Assembly: GCF_042453785.1 (NCBI RefSeq)
Contig: NC_091669.1
Span: 13,995,001 to 14,059,000 of the forward strand
From: Malus domestica
Lineage: Eukaryota; Streptophyta; Magnoliopsida; Rosales; Rosaceae
Reading direction: 5' to 3'
DNA: 64,000 nucleotides
The notes under the pieces are model-generated. The model ran no database searches. It saw nothing but the letters and a program-made list of their open reading frames with translations, and had not been told where the DNA came from. Shown here in pieces: positions 48,809 through 61,495 of this stretch. Both the position numbers and the translations under genes were made by a program. The number at the start of each line of letters is the position of its first letter. Positions within the stretch are counted from its first letter, which is position 1.

Positions 48809-48816
48809 TATATAAA
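48809..48816 (+). promoter_or_regulatory. Candidate TATA box of the pectin methylesterase gene
   Basis: TATATAAA about 110 bp before the start codon, in a suitable position for a 5' UTR of roughly 80 nt. Inferred from position and sequence only. Confidence 0.55.
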
Positions 48817-48925
48817 GAACCCCATATACTCCATTCCCAACTCGATCAGTCCCCTCTATTGTCCTCCATGTTCTAAATTTTGTGCCCATTTTCTCTCTTC
48901 CCAGGTCCGATAGGCTTTTTCGAAA

Positions 48926-51900
48926 ATGGCCAACATCAAAGAGTTTTTAGCCAGAATGTCCGAATCAGGCAAAAAATTATCCACAAACAAGAAGAACAAG
49001 AAGCTCTTCATATCCCTTTTCGCAACCATCCTACTCGTGGGCGCCGTCATCGGCATTGTCACCGGAGTAAAGTCCTCCAAAAACAACTCCGACGACGAAA
49101 CCATCGAGGCCTCCCACGCCATAGTCAAATCCTCATGCAGCTCCACCCTCTACCCTGATCTGTGCTTTTCAACTCTTGCCCTTCACCCGGAAGCCTCCAA
49201 AAAGGTTTCGAGCCAGAAGGACGTGATAGAATTGTCACTGAACATCACGACCACGGCGGTGCAGCACATCTTCTTCACTGTCGAGAAGCTGCTGAAGTCC
49301 AGGAAGAACAAGCTCACTAAGCGTGAGAAGGGCGCTCTCCACGACTGTTTGGAGACCATTGACGAAACCCTCGACGAGCTCCACGAGGCTGTCGAGGATC
49401 TCCATGAGTACCCCAATAACAAGACTTTGGTTCAGCATGCTGATGACCTTAAAACTTTGATAAGCTCCGCCATTACCAACCAAGAAACTTGCCTTAATGG
49501 GTTCTCTCATGATGGAGGTGATAAGAAAGTTAGGAAAGTTTTGTTGGCTGGTGAGGTAAATTTCTGATAATATTGATATTTTGTTGATGAAAAATGATTT
49601 TTGCGCTTTCGTTTTTATGCGCATTTTTTATTTATTTTTGTTAATTATAATCTGATTTATTCTATTAAAAAGTTAGAAATAAAAGTAAATGTGCAGAGTG
49701 TGAAAAAGGTTGTTCAAAATTCATTTCACTTTGTTATATTTCTCTATATTATATTTTATGTGGATGTTTATGTAAGTTTTTCTAAATTACTTTTGTATAA
49801 TATTTCTATATTTTTGGACTATTGATCTACATTTCAATTTTTACTTCACTAATTAATTTCACTTGACATCAATATGTGTTTTGTTGATATATTTTCTCTT
49901 TTTTTTTTTTCTGAAATATTTCTACCAATTTTTCTATGTTTTTAGACCGTCGATATCTCTTTTAACACCGATATTTGAACAATTGGCGTCACTCAGGAAC
50001 ACATAGAAAAATTGTGCAGTAATGTACTGGCCATGATCAAGAACATGACCGATACCGACATTGCAAACGAGATGAAAATGAATGTGAACCGAAAACTCAA
50101 GGAGAATATGGTGGACGAGCACGGGTGGCCGGAGTGGCTGTCGGTGGCGGACAGGCGACTGCTGCAGTCGTCTTCTGTCACGCCGAATGTGGTGGTGGCA
50201 GCAGACGGCACTGGGAACTACAAGACGGTGTCGGAAGCGGTGGCTGCTGCCCCAGAGAAGAGTAGTAGCAGATACGTGATTAAAATAAAGGCGGGGATTT
50301 ATAGAGAAAATGTGGACGTGCCAAAGAAAAAGACCAACATTATGTTTTTGGGAGATGGGAGGGTAAACACCATCATCACTGCTAGTAGAAATGTCGTCGA
50401 TGGCAGCACAACTTTCAACTCAGCCACAGTTGGTAAGTCCAATTTTTTATTTTCAAGGTCCCTAATTAATGGAAAAACATCATCGCGGGATATTTTTTAA
50501 AGAATCCGAAAAATTTCGTGATCTTGTCTATTTCTTCAAATTTATGAAATTCTGAAATTGTCACAAAAAGAATTCGAATCTTATCTGTATAGACATCATC
50601 TCCAAATTTCTGGTCCACCAATTTGACTAGACAGAGGACATGCACCAACACGCAAGCACATGGCCTTGCTTTTAGGAAAGTCATGGTTTTTTTCGTTAAT
50701 TTTCTTAGCAGCCAGCTCTTTTTTTCTGCATTTCCAATTCTGATCATATCTTAAATATTTATGACAACATTATTAGTGAACCATCAGGCAGTGTCTCTAT
50801 TGATATCGAATTTTTGACCAGATTCTTCTGGTGCTTAACACTGCTATGTAACACAAACAATCCGACTTCGAGCTTTCCTCAATTTAGATATATGTCATTG
50901 TTGAAATATAATGTGTGTTGTGCCCTCATGTCTCTGTCTATGTCTGTTTGATTGAATGTTGGTGTGGTCAACACTTTACAGCTATCCCCACGCCCCTTCT
51001 CTTTCAATTTGTGTTCTTGCCATGACTTTTACATGCTCATAAATTTGAAGCTAGTTTCACTATAGCAATTTAGCATATCCTAAAGGATCCTTCTTCGATG
51101 CTTCCTTCAACTTTGTTTGTTTGTTTGTTTTTTTTTTTTTTTTTTTATTTATTTTTTATTTTTTTTATAAATAAATAAATATATATATATATATATATTA
51201 TTTTATTGGCCAATCATGAATTTTTGTTTTTTGTTTTTACTTTTCTCGTGGTTGTACCTTCAATCATGGTGAAATTTGAGGCCCAAATCAGGGTGCCAAT
51301 CACACCGACACTCTATTTTTTTCAAAATTTTGAATACAATATGGGGCCTAATTGATGATCGCAAGGTGTCGTTGTTCCGTGTGTCTATCAGCACAAACCA
51401 TGTTAGACCCTGTGTGTCACCTCTTGTTGTCTCCCAACCAAGTCATCACCATTTTAATTATGTACATATAAAATATTATTAGCGTGACACCAGCTGCCTA
51501 AACTTAATACTTCAAATTTGCATATCCCGATCTCATTCCTCTATGTTTCTCTCGTGATCACTTGATGAGGAGGACAAAGAGATAGATAATAAAACTGTTG
51601 AAAGTAGGTTTTCACGACATGATTATTCATAAGGGTAATGTTAAGGAAATCAAACTTTTATACTAAATTGTGTATACCATACGACATGATGGTTAATGAT
51701 TATACTATTACTTAAGTGTTAATTACCGTGTTGTTTTTTCTATTAATGATACATCAAATAGTTTACAAATTTGATCTAACATTACTCTGTTCATAATCTT
51801 CTCACATGGCACTTGTTCTTTGTTGTACAACCATTTAAAATTGAATTGAATGTTGTTTCACCATCCTGCCTCATTCAAACCATAATCTTTATTTGCCTCC

Positions 51901-53269
51901 TTTGTCTCTATTCTCTTTTTATTTATTTATTTTTATTTTGTTTTGAATTTTCTTGCTGAGAGCTGTTAGATTCTTTGAATCCTTCAATGCAAACCTGCAA
52001 ATACAAATGCGCGCTCCTGTACTATGGGTGGCGTTTGGATCCTGGTCCCTGGCCAGTACTCCGCATGCATGTTCTTTGTTTGGCCGTTGGCCTGTTTGTA
52101 GCTGAGTCACTATGTTTTCCATTCATGATTGTTGTCCCCATTTTTCAGAACAATAAAGCCATTTAAATCGTAATTAATCAGAGCAGGTATTTTGTTTGTT
52201 TTTGCCTTGGATTGCACTCCAGAGAAATTTTTAGTTGTGACATGAACACGAGTAGTACACCACATGTTTTTATGTAAGTGGTAAGAAATTTTATTTTTTA
52301 AGTTATTAACTTTTTAGCATACATATCCCACCATTTATATAATGACACGTGGTGTACCATCCTGTGACAGTCACACTGAAAAATTTATTTGCATGTTGAT
52401 AGATTCTGTTCACAGGTGAAACAGACCATTAATTACGTACACTGAATGAGATTAAGAATCTACTTAGGCATCGTTGATCTAGAAGCTCCAAGTAAATTAA
52501 GGCAATTGCATACTGACAGTTTGACAACGTAACATTTCACATATCTGATGAAAAAACGTGAATATTTATGGTTGCAGCTGCGGTTGGTGAGAAGTTTCTA
52601 GCCCGAGACATAACATTCCAAAACACAGCAGGCCCATCAAAGCACCAAGCTGTTGCCCTAAGAGTTGGGTCCGATCTCTCAGCATTCTACCGCTGCGACA
52701 TTCTTGCGTACCAAGACTCGCTCTACGTGCACTCGAATCGCCAGTTTTTTGAAGGCTGCTTGGTAGCCGGAACAGTTGACTTCATCTTCGGCAATGCTGC
52801 TGTCGTGTTACAAAATTGTGACATCCATGCAAGAAAACCTGATTCCGGCCAGAAGAACATGGTCACTGCACAAGGTAGAACTGACCCGAATCAAAACACC
52901 GGCATCGTGATCCAAAAATCGAGAATCGGCGCCACTTCCGACTTGCAAGCCTCAAAGAGCAGCTTCAAAACGTTTTTGGGGAGGCCATGGAAGGAGTATT
53001 CAAGGACTGTGATCATGCAGTCGAGTATAACTGATATCATTGACCCTGCTGGATGGCATGAGTGGTCTGGCACTTTTGCCCTCGACACTTTGTTTTATGG
53101 AGAGTATGCTAACACTGGGGCAGGCGCTGGGACTGCAAACAGGGTGACGTGGAAGGGGTTTAAGGTAATTACAAGTCCCACTGAGGCTGAGGCGTATACG
53201 CCGGGCAACTTTATTGCTGGTGGTAGTTGGTTGAGTTCTACCGGTTTTCCATTTTCTCTTGCGCTGTAA
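48926..53269 (+). CDS. Type-2 pectin methylesterase with PMEI pro-domain
   Basis: Three exons, 48926-49555, 49997-50432 and 52578-53269, with GT-AG introns, encode 585 residues. The enzyme removes methyl esters from homogalacturonan in the cell wall, releasing methanol and pectate. Residues 27-48 form a membrane or signal-anchor segment after a basic N-terminus. A PMEI-like inhibitor domain (about 64-225) follows, then the processing motif RRLL (263-266), where such pro-proteins are cleaved in the Golgi. The catalytic domain (about 271-585) has all hallmark residues: GIYREN (310-315), Q379 in QAVAL, Q401 and the acid/base D402 in QDSLY, the nucleophile D423 in DFIFG, and R491 with W493 in LGRPW. 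Nothing suggests inactivity. Intron 2 is long (2.1 kb) and carries simple-sequence runs and a MITE-like segment. Which member of the large PME family this is cannot be told from the sequence alone. Confidence 0.95.
51118..51200. repeat. Simple-sequence run in PME intron 2
   Basis: GTTT repeats, a long T/A-rich run and (TA)n in succession. A likely polymorphic site. Confidence 0.8.
52236..52372. mobile_element. MITE-like segment in PME intron 2
   Basis: AGTAGTACACCACATGT at the left faces ACACGTGGTGTACCATCC at the right as an imperfect inverted repeat, and TGTGACA flanks both sides. Small and non-coding. Confidence 0.45.
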
Positions 53270-54292
53270 AATGTAAATTTTACGCTTGTTTTGTTGTCGT
53301 ACTACTGTATTCTTGTGAGGTTAGCTCGTGTTGGGTGATGTTCGACTTAAATTGTAATAATATCTCTTAAAACTACTATCTGTTGGTAATCAATAAGAGC
53401 ATTTATTATTTTTGTCAAGAAATCAAAGTAATGTAGTGCAAAGTTGAAAGTTCTTGGTGTGGATTTATTGAATCACATAGTTGCGGCTGTGTGAAATATA
53501 TTGCAAAATTATAGTAACTATTTACATAAACAAATATAACAAATTAAATGTATAATTACTATCAGACTTGTGAAATTTAAATGAGAAAAAAAAAGAAATA
53601 GAAATTATGGTATGTGAACCGAAGAGAGTGCAATGTCATTGCAAGTTGTAGACTACTCCCCGCGTGAAGGTTATGGTGGTGTCTACAGCTCCAAGATACA
53701 ACCCAAAACCTCACAGGATAACTGATCTGCTATTCACACCAATGACAGATGAAATTGCCAAGTAGTAATCAATTGCACAAGGAATAAAACAAAGGGATTG
53801 TAGGAATTGAAAATTGATGATCATAGAAAATCAAGAGTGAGGGAGACATAATAATTTTTAGCATATTCTGTTCTTTTGTATGAGGTTTCTTATTTAAAGA
53901 ACTCCTCATACCCCTTAAAAAAAGGATATGACTCTTCAAATAAAACACAACTCTTAGATATTAAAAATAAGTAAAATAATAAGTTTTGAATCTTTAAAAC
54001 AAAATCAAGTAAAACTTAAAATAACCGACAAAACCCCACAATGATTCAAAACTCTATTAGGAATAAAATAGACACATTTGAAGAAACAGAAGTTTGGGCA
54101 ATTTGTATACTATGCAACAGGTATAGGTGTCTTTTGGACTTGAACCTACACTTATTGTTCATAGTTTTCACCTGAAGGAATCATAGGAAACTAAGTGTTG
54201 AACTGGATAACCTCTAATTCAGATTACAACATATGTCGCACATGGTATTGATAAAAAACTTGGCCCGAGTCAACGCTATTTATGGCCATGCG
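53270..54292. other. 3' UTR of the PME gene and intergenic DNA
   Basis: No gene seen. Confidence 0.4.
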
Positions 54293-55700
54293 TGTAACGC
54301 CCCGACCCTAAATATTTATTTTCAAGAAATAATTCTGATGATAGGCCCGATTCAAATTCTTGTTTATTTTACTACCATTAAACCTTATTCTTTATTTCAA
54401 TTTCCTAATTACTTGCAAAATCTACAACCAAAATTTACTTACCAAAAACATAAGATTCTAATTTTCAATTAAATCACCATAATTTCTTTTCTTCCCTCAA
54501 ATTTCCAACAAAAAAAATTAATCTCAATTATTTAAGGCTGCATCTAATCCCTGTTAGACTACCTACATACCCTTGATGCGGGATCAAGCCTTTTGTAGTT
54601 CACCTTTCATTTTCATTTCATTTCCAAAGACATTCAAGTAACCGAAATAACCAACATTGGGTTTAATAATCGAAACACATCAATTGGTTACCAAATTCAT
54701 ATTTAGAATATCAAAATTTGTGCAAAATGGCAACATCGGCCCACTAACCACGTGCCTCCACACACGCTGCCGTGGGTGGCGGTCGGCCGCCCCAACTCGT
54801 TGAAAAATTTAATTATTTCCAAAAATTACCAAATTTTGTAGGAATGTACAACTCAAGGAAAGGAACATTTTTCATAACTGGGTCGAACCCTAGTTCGGCC
54901 GGGAAGTGGCCAGAAAATGCCTCAAACTGTCGAAAACTTTCGATTTGGGCAGTTGTCAATTCAGCTCCATGGATGCTCCGATGCCCCCAACCTTGGTTGG
55001 GTTTTGTTCCTGGTCTCAAGAGGATTTGAATGATGGTGGTAGTACATGGTGGTGGCTCCCAAATATGGCGAATCACCACCGTGCACCCATTTACATCGGC
55101 GGGCTCCATTCTCGTTAAACTAGGCCCAAACTCCTTCGATTTAGGGTCCAAATGGAAGAGAGAGGATCGGGGAAGGTTTCCCAAGTGGTGGTTTTCCATA
55201 ATTCACCGAAAAAAATCGACGAAAAGTCGTCGGAAGGGGAAAATAGAAGCGAGTAGGGTTGGCGGGTCGAAGGGAAGGAACCTTCTCCCCTCCTTCTAAT
55301 TCGTCCACCCCCTCCTTTTTCTCTCATTTCCTCTCCATCACAGCCACACACGTGGCACATCCATTGCTCCAGAGCCTTCTAGATGAAGGTTAAAATTACA
55401 AAAATATCCCTGACTCTCAACCTTAATAACTTCTTCGTTATAACTCTGTTTCATAAACAGTTTGTGCCTTCTCGTTCGTGAGATTGAGCTCTATTCAAAC
55501 ATATAAATTGTGACCTCGAAGGCTTTACAGATTTTAGATAATTAATTTCCAAAGTTCAAACTTCGTAACTAGTTTAATTTAAAACTCAATTCAAATAAAT
55601 TAATATAAATTCTCGAAAAATAATATAAAATCTCAATAATACCAATACGTAAATTATAATAATTTCTGGTAACAAAATTCTCGAAAAATAACATTTTCGC
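54293..55700 (+). mobile_element. Probable gypsy-type LTR sequence
   Basis: Begins TGTAACGCCCCGACCCTAAA, a start common to plant gypsy LTRs, and continues with GC-richer sequence (about 54720-55380) and then AT-rich sequence. The right end and a target duplication were not found, so limits are approximate. Confidence 0.4.
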
Positions 55701-57402
55701 CTCTGTTTTGTGGGAGTCAGCGACATACTCGCCTAGGCTTCATGGGGCACGCCTAGGCAATTGAGGCTCGCCTGAAGGGCACCCGAGGTGTCCCTTTTTC
55801 ATTTTTAAGTTGCAAAAATCTAGAATTCTTTGAGTTGCAGAGTCTGCTCAGCAAAGAAGATGAAGACAACTAAGAGGTTTTTTTTTTAACGTTTCATTTT
55901 TCTAAAACTTTTATAACCCACTTTGCTTATATTTATTACATTTCTTTGCTGATATTTATTTCCCCACTATCTTTCTTTCTCTTTACTTTTCATTTTTCTA
56001 TACTTTTTATTACCCCACTTTGCTGATAATTATTACCCCACCATCTTCCTTTATGTTCATTTTTTAGTTAAGAGTTTTTGTGAAGTATTATATATTTTAT
56101 ATATATTATATATAATATATATATTAAAAATGGGTGATTTTGCATAAAATCAATACAAAGACCATATTGATCATAGATCAACAATATTTATGTTATTTAT
56201 AAATAGGTCAATCACGTATTTTGACACTTAAATGCATATAAAATAAACAAAATTACGGAATCTGCTTCTACTGTTGGCACCCACTTTAATTGACACCCCC
56301 TTGTCTCATATTTTTTACACTTGGATTCAGACGCTGCATTGCCGTGTCCATTTTTCGCACGACTATTTATTTTTACATTTGGATTTAGACACTGCAATGC
56401 AGTGTCCGTTTCCCAGTTCTATTTTTCTTTTTTTACATTTTGATTCAGAAACTACAATGCAGTATCTGTTTCCTTTTTTTCTTTTTTATATTTTGGCTTA
56501 GACATTGCAATGCAATGTCCATTTTCTAGTTATATTTTACATTTTTATTCAGACACTGCATTGCAATGTTCGTTTCCTGGTTCTCTTCTTCTTCCCGTCA
56601 TCATTTTGCACATTTCATGGAGTCTCTCTCGACCCATAAAATTAGTTCTTAAAAAAAACGATACATTTCATATCATATAAAAAAAAAAGGAGATAAAACC
56701 CACCAAATTAATCAAAATGCATAACGATTTCAAGCCCAAAAGAAGAAACATCAAAACCCAAAAAATTCATCCCCCGTAAATCCTCATCATGGCTTTACCT
56801 GTTTTTGGGCTCAACGAGAAGGCCTTGGTGATGAAAGATGGCGCCAACGAGGCGTGTGTATTGAAATCAGAGTTTTTTTGGGTCTGATTTCGATTTTTTT
56901 TCTCCTGCAATTGGTTGCGGTGGTGTGGCATCGTTGATGAATCCCACTGAGAACAAGTTGCTGGATTGGGAGTGGTAGAAGGCAGAGAAAGATTGACGTG
57001 GTGTCCTGGCAGGGGAAGATGGAGCGCACGTGGACAGTTTGATTGCATATTTCACTGATCTGGTTGGCGGTTGGTTATGGGGTGGAGGAGAAAGGTCAGG
57101 CAGCATGTAATCACAATATTTTTTTTTTTTTTCTTTTTGAAAAACAGATGAGAGAAAATGAAAGTAGGGTAAAATTCCAACTCTTGATAATGTCTTAAAG
57201 CCTATGTAGCATTTATCATTGACTTATACCTAATTAATAAAAATATATCATTGATTAAGTCCATAACAAAAATATATCATTGATATATGGTTAAATAGTA
57301 AAGTTTTTATTGATCTTTGGCTAAATTACCTTTATAAAAAAATAGGTATCGTGAAGCTTCACCTCACGCCTCAAGGCTTTCGCCTGAGCGGGCCATGAAA
57401 CA
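55701..57402. mobile_element. Repeat-derived region with CGCCTAGGC-type motifs
   Basis: Near the left, ACTCGCCTAGGCTTCATGGG and CACGCCTAGGCAATTGAGGC; near the right (57355-57395), CTTCACCTCACGCCTCAAGG and TTCGCCTGAGCG. After the LTR element, at about 58978-59010, ATGCCTCGCTCACGCGCCTT continues the pattern. This suggests an older element split by the LTR insertion at 57403-58974. No ends were proven. Confidence 0.35.
56310..56580. repeat. Five-copy tandem repeat, each unit with a palindrome
   Basis: Units start near 56320, 56379, 56440, 56493 and 56546 (spacing about 53-61 bp). Each carries a version of GACACTGCAATGCAGTGTC, a palindrome with 9-bp arms around one central base. Units are T-rich between the palindromes and have diverged. 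Confidence 0.75.
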
Positions 57403-57553
57403 TGATGCGGGGGGAAGAATTGGAGAAAACAATTTGAAACCATTAATATGCTTTGGAATAACAAAGGTTTTGTATTTTAATTATTTAGGAATTTGTTAAG
57501 TTATTTTGGGAGTTGTAAGGGTGTCATGAAAACTTAAAGTTTATTAATTAGAA

Positions 57554-57702
57554 AAACTAATGAAAAGGGCTTGAGAACTTTGAGTTTTAACGATAAGGAC
57601 AAAATAAAGGGTAAAGTGAATAGTACCAGGATTGACTTTTTAGTGTAAAAATGTGATTTTTCGTTAAAGTGAACAGTACCGGGAGCTTTTCGTTAAAGTT
57701 CC
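57554..57702. mobile_element. MITE inserted in the left LTR
   Basis: AACTAATGAAAAGGGCTTGA and the right end GCTTTTCGTTAAAGTTCC are imperfect inverted repeats; motifs AAGTGAATAGTACCAGG and GTGAACAGTACCGGG are shared with the element at 2009. The matching sequence in the right LTR lacks it. Confidence 0.65.
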
Positions 57703-57811
57703 CTGTGCATTTGAAGATAGTGATTTCTCCTTCTAAAATCAAGCATTTGGCTTGGTCGTGTGAATTTACCACCAATTTATGATGAGTATGTTGATAATGA
57801 TGACGACCTCA

Positions 57812-58056
57812 AAGAGAATGGAAGGATAATGAGTTAAACATGGTTGATACGCCTCGACATGCCGATTTCCGTTGTGAGTTGAGCGGGTTGTTGGTATAGT
57901 CAAGGGTGCAATTTTAGTTGTTGATGTTGGGGAAGGTCCGCTTGCACAGACCAAGTTCGTACTTGTTAGAGCCTTAAACTATGGGCTGCACCCCATTCTT
58001 CTTCTAAACAAAGTAGATTGTCCATCAGTTTTTGAGGAGAGGTACACATTCTGCAC
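57812..58056 (+). pseudogene. Captured fragment of a TypA/BipA-type translational GTPase
   Basis: Translating shows WKDNELNMVDTPRHADFR, then after a 1-nt frameshift near 57871-57880 ERVVGIVKGAILVVDVGEG, then PLAQTKFVLVRALNYG, LLLNKVD and PSVFEER. These are the G3 (DTPGHADFGGEVE) and G4 (NKVD) regions of TypA/BipA GTPases, which bind ribosomes. The G3 Gly is changed to Arg (TPRH). The fragment has no intron and lies between the two LTRs, which suggests capture through RNA. It cannot make a working enzyme. Confidence 0.8.
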
Positions 58057-58974
58057 CCCAAGAACTCTATTTCAAACGGAAAGAATACGTGGGTGTTTTG
58101 TTGCCCAGAATGATAATCAAGTTTTTTAATTTAATTCTAAGCATCTACTTTTGGAAGAAGATTTATTTTCTTCCCAACGAGTTGATTGGAGTTTTCCTCC
58201 AATAAATGATGATTACTCTGATGATGGGTATTTGGTGATTTCTACTAAAGAGGTATTTCCAATTAAGTTTATTCAAGAAATTACATCATCAACCACTACA
58301 CAAGGAAGTCTTGAGCCTATAGTTTTTCAACCTCTTCCAATAAATGAAGGAAACTCCTGATTGGAAGATGATTTCAATGGCTTTGATGTTGTTGATTGTA
58401 CCATTTTGCAAATCTGGTTCGGTGCCTTATGTGATGACTTTTCGTTTGCTCTTTTGAAGATATTTTTAGCCCAAGTTGTTAATACTCAGGTATTTGGAGA
58501 GCCCAAACAGTTAACATCTTGGACAGGTCGAAAACCTAAATTCAAATCAAGATTAAAAAGATGCAAACTCCAGGACGAGTTTTTTCTGAGAAGAGGAAAA
58601 TGATGCAGGAGGCAGACCTTGAAGAAAACAATTTGAAACCATTAATATGCTTTGGAATAACAAAGGTTTTGTATTTTAATTATTTGGGAATTTGTTAAGT
58701 TATTTTGGAAGTTGTAAGGGTGTTATAGAAACCTGAGGTCAATTAATTTGTAAACCCTTATAAATATTGTACTATAAAGTCTTGAATGAATTAAAATATA
58801 TTTTGCTTTGTGCAATTGAAGTGAGTGATTTATCCTTCCCCAATCAAGCATTTGGCTTGGTAGTGTGAGCGAATTCACGATTAGCAACGTGTGCAAGCTC
58901 CGTTGCCCCTGGTTGAGTGATTCCTAGGTTATCTATTCCCCTCTCCTCGATACCCTTAGTTCTCTCCTGCATCA

Positions 58975-59839
58975 AAATGCCTCGCTCACGCGCCTTCGCC
59001 TTTTAAAACATTGATATCAAGCAAAAAATTCTTGGTCCATTCAGCCTCTATGCATGCAGTATCAAGAGCTAGGAGTTCAAATTCTATTGTACTTCTGGAA
59101 AATATTGTTTGATTGTTAGATCCCCAAGATATAGATAAACCAAACCCTGTGGGCAGGCGGGGTAGACTGCTAATGTCACAAGAAACGGGTAGACTACTTT
59201 GAGAGGAAACAAATATTCTGGACAATGTACATCATAAATTAGGATCCCAAAGTTAACATATATAATTCACATTCCTAAATGACTAAAATTTCTTTGGGAT
59301 TTTAACCATGGAAGGAAGGGGTGTCAAACTACTTCCATACCAACTCAATGTAAAAGTAGCATGCAAACTTGCAAACCACAAAATGAAGCCCAAATCAATC
59401 ATTTTCTCCCTCTGCCAGTCCCGTCCTAGTTATAGTTATAATAGGGTAAGAGGGTCCAGGAACGGTCAATATGATGTGCAGATAGATACTACAAAAATCT
59501 AACCCAAATAAGTTTAAACACAAAGCTTAGGTCTACCATCATTCGCAAAATAGGAAATCCTTAAAAGCGAGTCTGTCCGGCACTCACGCCGTGAGTACTA
59601 ATAGAAAAATAAATAGATAGACAGATATAACTGTCTAATAGATTACAAACTACACTACGAGGAAACTAGCTATGTACTAGACTTTTTTATTCAATGTGTA
59701 CTCCTTGAATGCATCCCAGTTCACGGAAACATGAGGCAGTTTAACAATGTGACACTGCAACAAAGAATAGTATGAACAGTATTTATTTTTATACTTACAT
59801 TATAAAATGTGTAAATAAAAAATTGTTAATTGCTTTTAA
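58975..59839. other. Intergenic DNA, no intact gene
   Basis: The first 40 bp continue the CGCC-rich repeat. A minus-strand open frame at 58986-59225 has no recognised domain. Confidence 0.35.
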
Positions 59840-60055
59840 TTATAATCTCCAACAAGACTGTACATGTCCCTTGATTCTCTGGCCGTCCAGAGTAGTAGTA
59901 CTAACGTTTGCCTTCTGTATAGCCAAAGAAGCATATTCTAGGTTGCGGAATTCCAGATACCCATAATGTTTACCTTCAATCTTGTCGACATCGACACTTT
60001 GCATGCCATTAGCACCAAGCCTACCAAAATGTCTGAAGAGATCATATTTTGTAAC
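59840..60055 (-). pseudogene. Isolated RRM-like exon
   Basis: Reading the minus strand, a good splice acceptor (ACGCGCAG) precedes an open frame VTKYDLFRHFGRLGANGM, and further on GKHYGYLEFRNLEYASLAIQ. KHYGYLEF fits the RNP1 core of an RNA-recognition motif, and the order (strand, helix, RNP1, helix) is right. A stop follows after VQSCWRL. No partner exons were found upstream on the minus strand, so it is either an exon of a gene I could not assemble or a displaced fragment. It might continue through an intron donor before the stop. Confidence 0.5.
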
Positions 60056-61489
60056 CTGCGCGTACACATCAATTATTGCAAATGAGCTAGATTTACATGT
60101 TGAAAACCTATATCCTTTATACCCAAAAATATATGCAGTAGTAAACCTTTAGCAAGAGAAGTTTAATAAACATCCACATAATTAAACAGTAAACAATAAA
60201 TAGGAACAACTCCTTCGCTGAATCTCGTTCCCCTGTCCACCGTATTGCCTCTATAGTTAGTGGCAAAGCCATGAATTGTCGAGAGAAGGGGCGAAATTTA
60301 AAAAGGTAAGGTTCTACAAAAATGTAGACAGCCAAATTTTTTTTAGATAGTAAACAATAGCAAAAACATCTCTCTTAATGTAAACAAATTTGCTACCACT
60401 AAACCGTTGATCTCTCATTTTGTTACGCAATGATGTTTTCACAATATTACTCTCGCTACTTAAGCTGTTGCAATTGGTAACTCGGTATTTACCTTATTAA
60501 AGCAACCATTCAATTCTTTTAGTTGTATACCAAGGACTTGAAAATAGAGATCCACACAAAAGTAATGTAAGTTTGTGAGTCTTGAAACTTTGAGCTTTGA
60601 TTTTCTAGGTGTAAAATGCAAATCCTCTATGTTAGGAACATTAATATCATTTTCCTCACAAAATTTTTAGACATTATGAAACAAGTCCTCAAAGTCACAT
60701 CAAAAATTCGTTAAAAGTAGTGATGACTAGAAAAAGATATACAAATTTGAGTATGAATGTGAGGCTTAATTCACTCACGCACCCTGTTATTGTAGAAATT
60801 ATCGTTTGTGATAAAAGAAAAATCAACATTAAGGTAATTTTAAGTATTGATAGTCTTAATATCACGTCCAAAACAATTAATTAGGGACCAATCAAAAGAT
60901 CCAACCAAAAGAACCAGGGACCAAGACAAACCATTAACAAAAAACAAAGGGACCAAGTCAAACAGAAGAAAAGATAGAAGGAAAAAAAAGGAAAAAAAAA
61001 TGGAGAAAAGCAACAAAAGAAAGAAGAAAAAGTAAAATGCAATGTTTCATTTAAGGGGAATGGAGAATACGACGTTGTTCAGTCCAATGTATTTCTTTTA
61101 AAACACACCTTTTCTTTTCTTTTCTTTTCTTCTTCCTCACACATGAGCTGCCTCTTTTACAACGGGCAGCCTACCGACGCCATGGCTTTTCATCTGGCTT
61201 TCCGACGACAAGATGGGCGAGGGTAGGGGTTGAATCAAAGCTCCAATCGTGTTTTCCGGCGAGGGGAGTGGCAGCCGCCACTCCTCGCCCTCACGTAGCT
61301 TCGCCACAGTCTATAGTGACCATCTGCTCTACGGAGGAGTGTTACGTGGGCAATACAGCAAGGTGACCATAGAGATAACATGATGTTATTATGGATCCTG
61401 GGAAACAGAACCACAAAGCATGGTGATGGTATTGCGTAAGAATTATTGCCTTTGGAGTAAGATTGGGTCATAAGAACATCAGTAGATGC
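60056..61489. other. Region without a supported gene
   Basis: Includes a Lys/Glu-rich low-complexity open frame at 60847-61035 (A-rich, unlikely to be a gene), a (TTTTC)n run at about 61108-61130 and a GC-richer stretch at 61150-61320. Confidence 0.4.
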
Positions 61490-61495
61490 TACAGG

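Larger units (their letters stand above)
57403..58974 (+). mobile_element. Small LTR retrotransposon (TRIM/LARD-like) carrying a captured gene piece
   Basis: The right LTR (58601-58974, 374 bp) has inverted ends TGATGCAGGAG...CTCCTGCATCA and is preceded by a purine-rich tract (GAGAAGAGGAAAA). The left LTR starts TGATGCGGGG at 57403 and matches the right LTR closely for about 150 bp, then is interrupted by a MITE (about 57554-57702), then matches again to about 57780. The internal region (about 0.8 kb) has no gag or pol but holds a TypA-like GTPase fragment and two short open frames (58151-58360, 58361-58603) of unknown origin. No exact target duplication is visible (AAACA against AAATG). Confidence 0.75.

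Noticed and set aside
60847-61035. Lys-rich 62-codon open frame
   Set aside because: A-rich low-complexity sequence; composition alone explains the frame.
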